DNA from: Bacteriovoracaceae bacterium UBA1018
GTDB taxonomy: Bacteria; Bdellovibrionota; UBA1018
Length of the DNA: 6,659 nucleotides
Direction: 5' to 3'
NCBI GenBank assembly: GCA_002291495.1
Contig: DBAE01000261.1
Span: forward strand, 3,462-10,120
Every line of letters starts with the position of its first letter. Positions within the stretch are counted from its first letter, which is position 1. Shown in pieces: positions 1-5,875 of the stretch. The notes under the pieces were generated by a model. The model was not told the origin of the DNA. It made no database searches and saw nothing but the letters and a program-made list of their open reading frames with translations. The position numbers were made by a program, and so were the translations under genes.

Positions 1-72
1 ATGCACTTGTGACCTCCGACTATTTGCGTTAAGTTTTCATAAAATCAATCCTAAAAGCAGTCTGCCCAGTGC

Positions 73-99
73 TTGTGAAACTGAAACACTTCGTATAGG
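73..99 (+). promoter_or_regulatory. Possible promoter for the E1 operon
   Basis: A -35-like TTGTGA (73-78) is followed after 15 bases by a -10-like TATAGG (94-99). Each box matches the sigma-70 consensus at four of six positions, and the spacer is shorter than the optimal 17. It lies about 50 bases upstream of the first start codon, where a promoter is expected, but the match is weak. An AT-rich hexamer TAAAAT at 40-45 is another -10 candidate without a good partner. The rest of 1-147 shows no gene. Confidence 0.25.
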
Positions 100-113
100 T
101 TTGAGCTCTCAAA
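100..113. repeat. Small dyad in the E1 operon leader
   Basis: TTTGAG (100-105) and CTCAAA (108-113) are perfect inverted repeats separated by two bases. The dyad lies just downstream of the possible -10 box and upstream of the SD, a position compatible with an operator. A 6-bp dyad can arise by chance, so a regulatory role is only inferred. Confidence 0.25.
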
Positions 114-134
114 AATATAGCTAAGCTTCCATCT

Positions 135-141
135 GGAGGGG
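135..141 (+). promoter_or_regulatory. Strong Shine-Dalgarno for the TTG start at 148
   Basis: GGAGGGG lies six bases before a TTG codon that opens the E1 alpha reading frame. It is the best SD in this leader and is the reason for choosing the TTG at 148 as the start. A second, shorter SD, GGAG at 220-223, lies eight bases before an in-frame ATG at 232, so the start is not settled. Confidence 0.55.
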
Positions 142-147
142 ACACCT

Positions 148-1320
148 TTGAAGAAGTCGGACGACCGAGGCCGTAACGGCATGTATGAAAAGAACGGCGA
201 AAAGAATACGAAGAAAAATGGAGTTGTAGCCATGGCTGCTAACGAAATGAGTAAGAAGATTGAGGCGCGATCATCGACCACCCTCAATACAAGTCCAGTC
301 ACTGGAAGCTCGACCGCTTCCACTTCGGCTAAGAAAAAGTTTCGATTGGAGCCAGCGCTCCTGATCAAGACCCATGACTTGATGATCAAATCACGGGTGA
401 TGGAAGAACGCTTGATCCGCATGTACAAACAATCACAAGGTTACTTTTGGTTGGGTGGTCCAGGTGAAGAAGCTTTTCAAGCTCCACTGGGGCTAATGAT
501 CAAAAAGGGCCAAGGTCCAGCGTACGATTTCATGCATTTCCACTATCGTGCAGGCACTCCTATGCTTGCGATGGGAATGGATCCAATCGATGCGATGAGA
601 CAGATGGCTAATGTGGTCACAGATCCTTTCTCAGGCGGAAGAAACTTTGCGTCTCACTATTCACGACGCGAATGGAACGTGGTTCCAGTGACTTCCACGA
701 TTGAAACCCAATACCTCACCGCAATTGGCTCTGCGATTGCGCAAAAACGCCACGGCGGCGATGGGATCACAATTGTAACAGGTGGTGATGCCGGAACTGC
801 AGAAGGTGATTTTGCGTCGTGTTTGATTTGGGCTACTCGTCCAGTCAATCCACTTCCGATGTTGATTATCGTTACAAATAATAGCTGGGGTATTTCAACT
901 CCTGCGCACACTCAACATGGTGAAAAGAATGTTGCTGATCGCGGGAAAGCGTTCGGAATGAAAACAGCGACCATCAATGGTAACGATGTCGAAGAGTCTA
1001 CCTTCGCACTTCGTGAAGCAATGGAGTATGTCCGCAAGGAAAGAAAACCGTTCTTACTTGAAGCGAAAGTCTCACGCCTCTACGGGCACAGCTCCGCGAC
1101 AGGCGCAAATTTCATCGCTAATGAAGAAGATCCGATTGTCACTTTCGAAGCTCAGCTCGAGTCCAACGGAATTCTTTCACGGGCTGAGATGGATGCACTT
1201 CGCGAGAAGTACACGGCTGAAATGCTCGAGATGTCCAAGCGTGTTCGTGAAGAGCCGCTACCGGATGCATCTACAATTTACGATCACACCTTTAAAGACC
1301 AGAAAGGAAAATACTGGTAA
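148..1320 (+). CDS. 2-oxoacid dehydrogenase E1 component, alpha subunit (branched-chain 2-oxoisovalerate type)
   Basis: This is the alpha chain of a thiamine-diphosphate (ThDP)-dependent E1 that decarboxylates 2-oxoacids and passes the acyl group to the lipoyl arm of an E2 in the cytoplasm. The conserved domain begins near residue 66. Visible motifs are GGPGEEAF, an STIETQ block like the STIATQ of branched-chain E1 alpha, the ThDP/Mg motif from G213-D214 to N244-N245 with AEGDF inside it, and an active-site loop containing YGHSS (312-316). The AEGDF and STIETQ blocks favour a branched-chain over a pyruvate substrate, but this is not decisive. The first 65 or so residues are a Lys/Ser/Thr-rich, low-complexity extension. 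The TTG start is chosen for its strong SD. An ATG at 232 (residue 29) with its own SD would give a 362-residue protein. The motif reads GDA instead of GDG. The stop codon overlaps the start of the beta gene. Confidence 0.93.
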   Translation: MKKSDDRGRNGMYEKNGEKNTKKNGVVAMAANEMSKKIEARSSTTLNTSPVTGSSTASTSAKKKFRLEPALLIKTHDLMIKSRVMEERLIRMYKQSQGYFWLGGPGEEAFQAPLGLMIKKGQGPAYDFMHFHYRAGTPMLAMGMDPIDAMRQMANVVTDPFSGGRNFASHYSRREWNVVPVTSTIETQYLTAIGSAIAQKRHGGDGITIVTGGDAGTAEGDFASCLIWATRPVNPLPMLIIVTNNSWGISTPAHTQHGEKNVADRGKAFGMKTATINGNDVEESTFALREAMEYVRKERKPFLLEAKVSRLYGHSSATGANFIANEEDPIVTFEAQLESNGILSRAEMDALREKYTAEMLEMSKRVREEPLPDASTIYDHTFKDQKGKYW

Positions 1321-2387
1321 TGGCAAATATGGCACAGGCCATTCGTATGGCCCTTCACTACGGCGAAACACATCTTGGAGTGAAAGACATTTTTGGTGAA
1401 GACGTGGGACCACCTCTCGGAGGTGTTTTCACAGCGACACAAGGTCTTAAGACTGCGTGGAACTCCCCACTCGATGAGCGCGGAATTATCGGTGCAGCAA
1501 TGGGACTCGCATTTGCGGGTGATCGTTGTGTGGCTGAAATTCAGTTTGCAGACTACATCTACAACACCATTGATTTGCTGAAGCTTGCTGGAAATCAGTG
1601 CTGGGCTTCAAACGGTGATTGGAATCTTCCGATGACTGTCATGACTCCAGTCGGCAGCGGTATTCGTGGATCGATCTATCACTCGCACTCTTTTGATGCG
1701 ACTGCGACTCATATTCCAGGCTGGAAAATCGTGATGCCATCCAATCCTTTGGATGCTTACGGTTTGATGCTCGCATGTTTGAAAGAAGAAAACCCAACCA
1801 TGTACTTGAAGCCTAAAGCCCTTCTCCGTGTGCGTGGAACGGAGCAAATTCCTGGCGAGCCAGCTCTGACTCCCGAAGGTGAAAAGCAACTCAAGGAAAT
1901 GATCGATGCTCCACTCGGAGATCGTTCACAATGGAAACCTCGCTGGCCAGAACTCACTGATTACACAGTCGAGATCGGCAAAGGCAAAATCTGCGTAGAA
2001 GGTGAGCACGTCACTGTAGTGAGTTACGGACGAACTCTTCCGATCGCTGTTCAAGCAGCACAAAACCTTCAGTCCGAAGGTGTCTCTGCCGAAGTAATCG
2101 ACATGAGAACGCTCTGGCCTTATGACTGGGATTTGATCAAGTCATCGATCGAAAAAACTCGTCGGGTCATCTACATCAATGAAGACACTGAAGTAACGAA
2201 CTTTGGTGAACACTTGATTCGTAGAACCATCGAAGAGCTTTTCTACCACTTAGAAGCGCGTCCTAAATTAATCGCCGGTACGTTTACTCCAGGTGTTGGC
2301 CTTGCTGACCCACTTGAGATGGCAAGCGTGCCTCAGCTCAATCACATCACCGATGCAATTCGTGAAGTGGCGGCTGAGCGGGCGTAA
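1320..2387 (+). CDS. 2-oxoacid dehydrogenase E1 component, beta subunit
   Basis: This is the partner chain of the E1 alpha/beta heterotetramer, which supplies the other half of the ThDP site. The 355 residues show GEDVG at 26-30, PLDE-GIIGAAMGLA at 50-64, EIQFADY at 73-79, GIRGSIYHSH at 114-123, and HIPG at 131-134, whose histidine lies where family members have a catalytic His. The C-terminal transketolase-like domain carries VVSYGRTLPIAVQAA, DMRTLWPYD and an INED segment. The ATG overlaps the alpha stop (TAATG), with AAGGA at 1304-1308 as SD inside the alpha gene, so translation is probably coupled. The chain is about 30 residues longer than a usual E1 beta because of a charged, Trp-containing insertion near residues 182-212. 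HSH replaces the common HSQ motif. The substrate (branched-chain or pyruvate) cannot be fixed from sequence alone. Confidence 0.94.
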   Translation: MANMAQAIRMALHYGETHLGVKDIFGEDVGPPLGGVFTATQGLKTAWNSPLDERGIIGAAMGLAFAGDRCVAEIQFADYIYNTIDLLKLAGNQCWASNGDWNLPMTVMTPVGSGIRGSIYHSHSFDATATHIPGWKIVMPSNPLDAYGLMLACLKEENPTMYLKPKALLRVRGTEQIPGEPALTPEGEKQLKEMIDAPLGDRSQWKPRWPELTDYTVEIGKGKICVEGEHVTVVSYGRTLPIAVQAAQNLQSEGVSAEVIDMRTLWPYDWDLIKSSIEKTRRVIYINEDTEVTNFGEHLIRRTIEELFYHLEARPKLIAGTFTPGVGLADPLEMASVPQLNHITDAIREVAAERA

Positions 2388-2413
2388 GCAGAAAAGCGAC
2401 GCAGAAAATATAG

Positions 2414-2448
2414 AAGCCCTGGCTGGGAATCCTAGCCAGGGCTTTTTT
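2414..2448 (+). terminator. Intrinsic terminator closing the E1 operon
   Basis: AAGCCCTGGCT (2414-2424) pairs perfectly with AGCCAGGGCTT (2434-2444), an 11-bp GC-rich stem. Extra G-T and G-C pairs extend it into the short loop, and a run of six T (2443-2448) follows. It starts 26 bases after the beta stop codon. This indicates that the E1 alpha-beta unit ends here and that the next gene has its own promoter. Confidence 0.95.
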
Positions 2449-2484
2449 GTTGGGTGAGTGATTCACGCTGATCTTGAGATTGAT

Positions 2485-2511
2485 TTGACTATTTTAATCG
2501 ATTTGGATACT
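2485..2511 (+). promoter_or_regulatory. Possible promoter for the small secreted protein gene
   Basis: TTGACT (2485-2490, five of six to the -35 consensus) is followed after 15 bases by GATACT (2506-2511, four of six to the -10 consensus). The position just after the terminator and about 34 bases before the ATG at 2545 is right for a promoter. The spacer is short, so confidence is limited. Confidence 0.4.
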
Positions 2512-2544
2512 TCGCCGGAGTTTACCGAAAACAAAGGAAAACTT

Positions 2545-2898
2545 ATGAAGCTCGGAATTTTTGGAATCGTATGTCTTTTCGTCGGCATGACACTCTCTCA
2601 AGCGCAAGCAAGCTCCACTCCTCAAGAGATTGTCCGCATATTAACTCACAAGGGTATGCAAAAGGATCTCGAGGATCGATTCGCGGCTTTTGACTTGAAA
2701 GGAATTGATGTCCTAGGAGAGGAAGCTGATTGCAAAGGCGCAAAGTTTTTTGATTTTCGATTTGAGTTTAAAGAATCTGGCGCGATTTGCGTTCAGAAAA
2801 TCCGCCACGGAGAATGTCAGCTTGAAGGTGAATATCCTACTGGTGAGGGCGAAGGTAAGCCCAAGGTGACGTACATCAATGATTTGAAATGTAATTGA
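2545..2898 (+). CDS. Small secreted protein of unknown function with four cysteines in the mature part
   Basis: I do not recognise this 117-residue protein. Its N-terminus is a typical Sec signal peptide: MK, a hydrophobic core (LGIFGIVCLFVGMTL), then SQAQA with likely signal peptidase I cleavage after residue 23 or close to it. No lipobox is clear. The mature part of roughly 94 residues has four cysteines, in ADC, AIC, GEC and the C-terminal LKCN, enough for two disulfide bonds. It is rich in Lys and Glu with a Gly-Glu-rich turn (PTGEGEGK). The ATG at 2545 is chosen over a GTG at 2458 in the same frame. It has AAAGGA at 2533-2538 with six-base spacing and places the signal peptide at the very N-terminus, whereas the GTG has no SD and lies ten bases after the terminator. 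The gene stands alone between the E1 terminator and a non-coding spacer. Location is probably periplasmic or extracellular. Confidence 0.75.
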   Translation: MKLGIFGIVCLFVGMTLSQAQASSTPQEIVRILTHKGMQKDLEDRFAAFDLKGIDVLGEEADCKGAKFFDFRFEFKESGAICVQKIRHGECQLEGEYPTGEGEGKPKVTYINDLKCN

Positions 2899-2913
2899 AG
2901 GTCTCCGCGTTTG

Positions 2914-2962
2914 TCCGCTGCGAACCGAAGCAAAAAAGTCTAGTCGGATTTGGTTCAGCGGA
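2914..2962. repeat. Imperfect long-loop hairpin after the small secreted gene
   Basis: TCCGCT (2914-2919) plus GAACC (2922-2926) can pair with GGTTC plus AGCGGA (2952-2962), giving 11 base pairs with a two-base bulge and a 25-base loop containing six A. It starts 16 bases after the stop codon. There is no T run after it, so it is not a standard intrinsic terminator. It could be an mRNA 3'-end structure. Confidence 0.35.
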
Positions 2963-2985
2963 AGCGCGAAAGCATGGCGCTTTAG
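2962..2985 (+). terminator. Weak candidate terminator hairpin
   Basis: AAGCGC (2962-2967) pairs with GCGCTT (2977-2982) across a nine-base loop, and only three T (2981-2983) end the structure. It is the best terminator candidate for the small secreted gene. The stem is short and the T run poor, so termination here is uncertain. Confidence 0.2.
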
Positions 2986-2996
2986 CCTACTCTTTA

Positions 2997-3020
2997 GACA
3001 GTCCCTGTCAGTTCTCTGAC
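2997..3020. repeat. Two overlapping, mutually exclusive small hairpins
   Basis: GACAG (2997-3001) pairs with CTGTC (3005-3009). GTCAG (3007-3011) pairs with CTGAC (3016-3020). The arms share bases 3007-3009, so only one stem can form at a time in RNA. As DNA they read as adjoining dyads. Each stem is only 5 bp, so function is speculative. Confidence 0.3.
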
Positions 3021-3041
3021 GCTTGTGAAAAATCACGCATA

Positions 3042-3062
3042 AATACATGACATCTATGTATT
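3042..3062. repeat. Operator-like inverted repeat upstream of the 889-residue gene
   Basis: AATACAT (3042-3048) and ATGTATT (3056-3062) are perfect 7-bp inverted repeats with a seven-base spacer. Flanking CGCA (3036-3039) and TGCG (3066-3069) extend the symmetry with a small internal mismatch. A shorter dyad GTGA-N4-TCAC (3025-3036) adjoins it on the left. The centre lies about 40 bases upstream of the proposed -35 box, a usual place for an activator site. The binding protein is unknown. Confidence 0.4.
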
Positions 3063-3092
3063 ATTTGCGCCCCCTTAATGTGTCATTGCCTA

Positions 3093-3121
3093 TTCCCAAT
3101 CGAAATAGTCCTTTGTACAAT
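3093..3121 (+). promoter_or_regulatory. Probable promoter for the 889-residue protein gene
   Basis: TACAAT (3116-3121) matches five of six positions of the -10 consensus. TTCCCA (3093-3098), 17 bases upstream, matches four of six of the -35 consensus. Transcription would start near 3128, leaving a leader of about 35 bases that contains the SD GGGGGA (3151-3156), six bases before the ATG at 3163. Confidence 0.45.
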
Positions 3122-3162
3122 AGAAGTTAGACAGATTACTTGGTTCTTTTGGGGGAAAAACA

Positions 3163-5832
3163 ATGAAACGTAATGTCTTTTCGACTTTCGTCGTTTCGTC
3201 ATTTGTTTTAGGGCTTGGTTCATTCGGTGCGATTCACGGCACAATCCATAGCGCACAAGCGCAACAAAATTCGATTAGTTCGCTCGGACCAGGCTTTGGA
3301 GATAAACCTCCCGTCATCGGACAAGTGTTCACAAGTTGTACCATGGCGACAACTCAAGCGATGGACGCCCTAAAAGGTTTGCTCGATAAGAAAAATAAAA
3401 ACAAGAACATGCCGATCGATATCAACACCGATTGTAACGCAATGACAACCGGTAAGGCATTGGCACCTTTTACAGTGAGAGATTTAGAAGATTCGGAAAA
3501 AGCGTGTAAACGTCTTGGCGCTAAAGGCGCTCTTGAAAAGTATCTCGCCGCAAATGAAAATGCGCTCTGGAAGCGCGCCTGCGAAGAAGGAAAACTTAAG
3601 GCGATTGAAGGCGAATTAAACTGCGTAAAAGATCACTACAAGATGCTGAGTGATCGAGTATCCAGTACCATTAAGCCTTATTATGCCGATCGTTTTGAAG
3701 CGATGAAGAAAACAGTCGAGTCCTATGATCTCGAGATCAAAGATCGTGAAGCTCAGATGGCTGATATTAACTGGAAATTGGGCGAAGACGTTCCCGGACG
3801 CGGTCGTAATCCAGATGGTCTTTTGGCCGCCAAAGCTGAGCTTGATCTGTTGATGACCGGTGGGCCTGGTGGTGGTCCGATCGAAGTCACCGTGACACAG
3901 CTTGCTGAACAAATTAGAGCTACTGAAACTGAGCGCACCAAGGTTGAAGAAGTAGCTAACTCCATGGTCATGGGAAAGGCCATGCAGTGTTTTCAAAGTG
4001 ATGTTTGGATTCCTTCTGGTAGCACCTCAGAATGTGGCAAGGGGCAAGGTAATACGAATGCACAAGATGCGATTCTCTGCCGTGTTTATCAAGCTTGTCA
4101 TGCGAGCAATGGTGGAATCCAGAATCGACGTAACGACAATAAAGTCACCATGAAATCAAAGTGCGGCGAAGAGCGCGTTGGAGCTGATGGTCGCAGAATG
4201 TATGTTGGTGGTCCTGCGGGCGCATTGGCTGGCGTTTTACAAAAGATCTATAATGACTCGGCCTCAATCACTACTTTTCCAACGCCGACTGATAATAAAA
4301 AACTTGCGTCGACTGCGGTCCAAGGTGTTCAGGGTTACAAAACTTGGGAACGTATCGATCAACATTTTGGTAAACAGCTCGATGCTTTCAAGATGGTCGA
4401 TGGGAGCTCGGCTTACACCTTGATGAGATCTCGCTTTAATCAGTGTTACCAACAAGCAGTTAAGAGAGTTGCTGCTGAACGCAACTCCAAGAATGAGGGC
4501 ATTGGGGCTTACCAAGAACAGATCCGCATTTCAGATGTCACTAATCGCACACAAGCCAATCAAACCATGGACCGAATGAACGCTGTTTTCACAAAGTCCA
4601 TGAAGGCATTAACGGGACACTATATGGTCCCTCCAATTTCGGGTTGCCGCACCGGAACACCGAGTGCTCAAGCCAACTGCTTAGAGGTTTTGCATGGCAA
4701 TTTGCGAGCTCTTCAGAAGGGCACAGTTCCTGAAAAACTTGGAAAAGCTCAAACACTTAACTTTGACCAATTGATTCCTGCAATGACCATCAAAGGAACG
4801 AAGGATCAAAATAAACTCACTTATAAATGTACGAGTGTGGATGGCTGTATTTCTGCCCTTCGTTCGAAAGGCGAGATGGTCCAAAATATTAAGCAACAGA
4901 ACGAGACCAACAAAACCAGTTATATTACCGCTCGACGTACTGAGGTCAGAAAGCATGTTGAGATGCTGACATCGGGTCTCAGCCAAGAAGCTTCTGCTCT
5001 TAAGGCAAGACGCGAACAAATCAATAGCGCTTTGGCGGCATTAGGCGTGAAAAAGACAGTGAACTTTCCGGCGATGGAAAAAGAAGATCTCGAGCCTCGA
5101 GATGATAAGAGTAATCAGCTCTACGAAATGCCACAAGACATGATGAAGCTCTTAGGCGGCAAAGCTGGACTCCCTGATCTTGGCGGAGAAGCGATGGGTG
5201 ATGCGATCAGTGCGATAGCAGATGCTTCAGAGCATTTTAACGACAATGAGAAAAATCCTCCTCCAGCTCAGCCGGATCAGTTGCGGGCGATGTCGGCGAG
5301 TTGCGCTAGCGATAGTTTAAAGAAAATCGTAGAAGGATCTCAATCCAATATGGACGCGATGCTAGCGGCATGCGGGTCTATATCGAGGGATTCAGATAGC
5401 ACTCTTTCAGACCTCGTGAGTTCAATGAGAGAAACTTTAGATGAACTAGGGACCGCGGTAGCCGATGGGGAGCTTGATCCAAGTTTGGTTCAGGCTTTAG
5501 ATACTGGTTATACAGCCACATTTGATACGTCATCGGCTAAGGATGCAGAGATTTGTGATGGTAAGATCAAAGCAGCTGAAGCCAAGTACACTGAAGTTAA
5601 AGCTAAATACGATCGCAAGTTGGCAAGTGCAGAGGATGTGACGCTCGCAGAAAAAGACGTGAGTGTGGCCCGTGAGTCCAGTGATTGTAAACAATTCGAT
5701 CCAGGTAAACGGGATTTGAAGACTTGCCTTGCGGTGTCTCGTAAGTTTAGCAAAGACCTCGAATCTGCGAAAAAGGCAGCAAAGAAAGCTCCGGTCGCCG
5801 GATCGGCTGAGGATGAAGACGAAGAGTCTTAA
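3163..5832 (+). CDS. Large secreted Cys-rich coiled-coil protein of unknown function
   Basis: I do not recognise a family for this 889-residue protein. A clear Sec signal peptide (MKRN, hydrophobic 5-24, then HSAQA) suggests signal peptidase I cleavage after A33. No later membrane segment is evident, so the mature protein is probably periplasmic or exported. It contains 20 cysteines spread over the length, all in the mature part; the even number would suit disulfides. Heptad-like charged stretches that look coiled-coil lie near 163-207, 241-272, 571-627 and 795-870. A Gly/Pro-rich break (TGGPGGGP) sits near 232-240. Residues about 630-690 look like a flexible acidic linker ending in a PPPAQP stretch near 699. 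The C-terminus is a Lys/Ala-rich helix followed by an acidic tail (EDEDEES). The start has a strong GGGGGA SD and its own probable promoter. dapF follows after 43 bases without a terminator. A structural, envelope-scaffold or secreted role is possible but only inferred. Confidence 0.85.
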   Translation: MKRNVFSTFVVSSFVLGLGSFGAIHGTIHSAQAQQNSISSLGPGFGDKPPVIGQVFTSCTMATTQAMDALKGLLDKKNKNKNMPIDINTDCNAMTTGKALAPFTVRDLEDSEKACKRLGAKGALEKYLAANENALWKRACEEGKLKAIEGELNCVKDHYKMLSDRVSSTIKPYYADRFEAMKKTVESYDLEIKDREAQMADINWKLGEDVPGRGRNPDGLLAAKAELDLLMTGGPGGGPIEVTVTQLAEQIRATETERTKVEEVANSMVMGKAMQCFQSDVWIPSGSTSECGKGQGNTNAQDAILCRVYQACHASNGGIQNRRNDNKVTMKSKCGEERVGADGRRMYVGGPAGALAGVLQKIYNDSASITTFPTPTDNKKLASTAVQGVQGYKTWERIDQHFGKQLDAFKMVDGSSAYTLMRSRFNQCYQQAVKRVAAERNSKNEGIGAYQEQIRISDVTNRTQANQTMDRMNAVFTKSMKALTGHYMVPPISGCRTGTPSAQANCLEVLHGNLRALQKGTVPEKLGKAQTLNFDQLIPAMTIKGTKDQNKLTYKCTSVDGCISALRSKGEMVQNIKQQNETNKTSYITARRTEVRKHVEMLTSGLSQEASALKARREQINSALAALGVKKTVNFPAMEKEDLEPRDDKSNQLYEMPQDMMKLLGGKAGLPDLGGEAMGDAISAIADASEHFNDNEKNPPPAQPDQLRAMSASCASDSLKKIVEGSQSNMDAMLAACGSISRDSDSTLSDLVSSMRETLDELGTAVADGELDPSLVQALDTGYTATFDTSSAKDAEICDGKIKAAEAKYTEVKAKYDRKLASAEDVTLAEKDVSVARESSDCKQFDPGKRDLKTCLAVSRKFSKDLESAKKAAKKAPVAGSAEDEDEES

Positions 5833-5875
5833 ACTTCCCCGTGTCTCTTTTGCACAAATGCGCTAAAAGTATCTT

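Noticed and set aside
51..428. 125-codon minus-strand frame across the E1 alpha 5' end
   Set aside because: It lies opposite the E1 alpha coding sequence and leader, and its product has no recognisable motif. It is explained as a shadow of the + strand gene.
977..1399. 140-codon + strand frame overlapping both E1 genes
   Set aside because: It is a frame-shifted shadow of the E1 alpha 3' end and beta 5' end, both of which have strong family matches in their own frames.
2388..2408. Direct repeat GCAGAAAA (2388-2395 and 2401-2408)
   Set aside because: Two 8-bp copies between the beta stop and the terminator are too short and simple to suggest a mobile-element or attachment site.
2458..2544. 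GTG start 29 codons upstream of the small secreted gene
   Set aside because: It lies ten bases after the terminator T run, has no SD, and would put an acidic stretch in front of the signal peptide. The ATG at 2545 has a good SD and a proper signal peptide.
2713..3048. 111-codon frame on the minus strand covering part of the spacer
   Set aside because: It overlaps the well-supported small secreted gene by 186 bases and has no SD before its ATG. Its product is basic and Phe/Arg-rich, as shadow frames often are, and the spacer part is full of inverted repeats.
5816..5830. Hairpin AAGAC/GTCTT at the end of the 889-residue gene
   Set aside because: It is only a 5-bp stem inside the acidic tail codons with no T run after it. 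It does not qualify as a terminator, so read-through to dapF remains likely.
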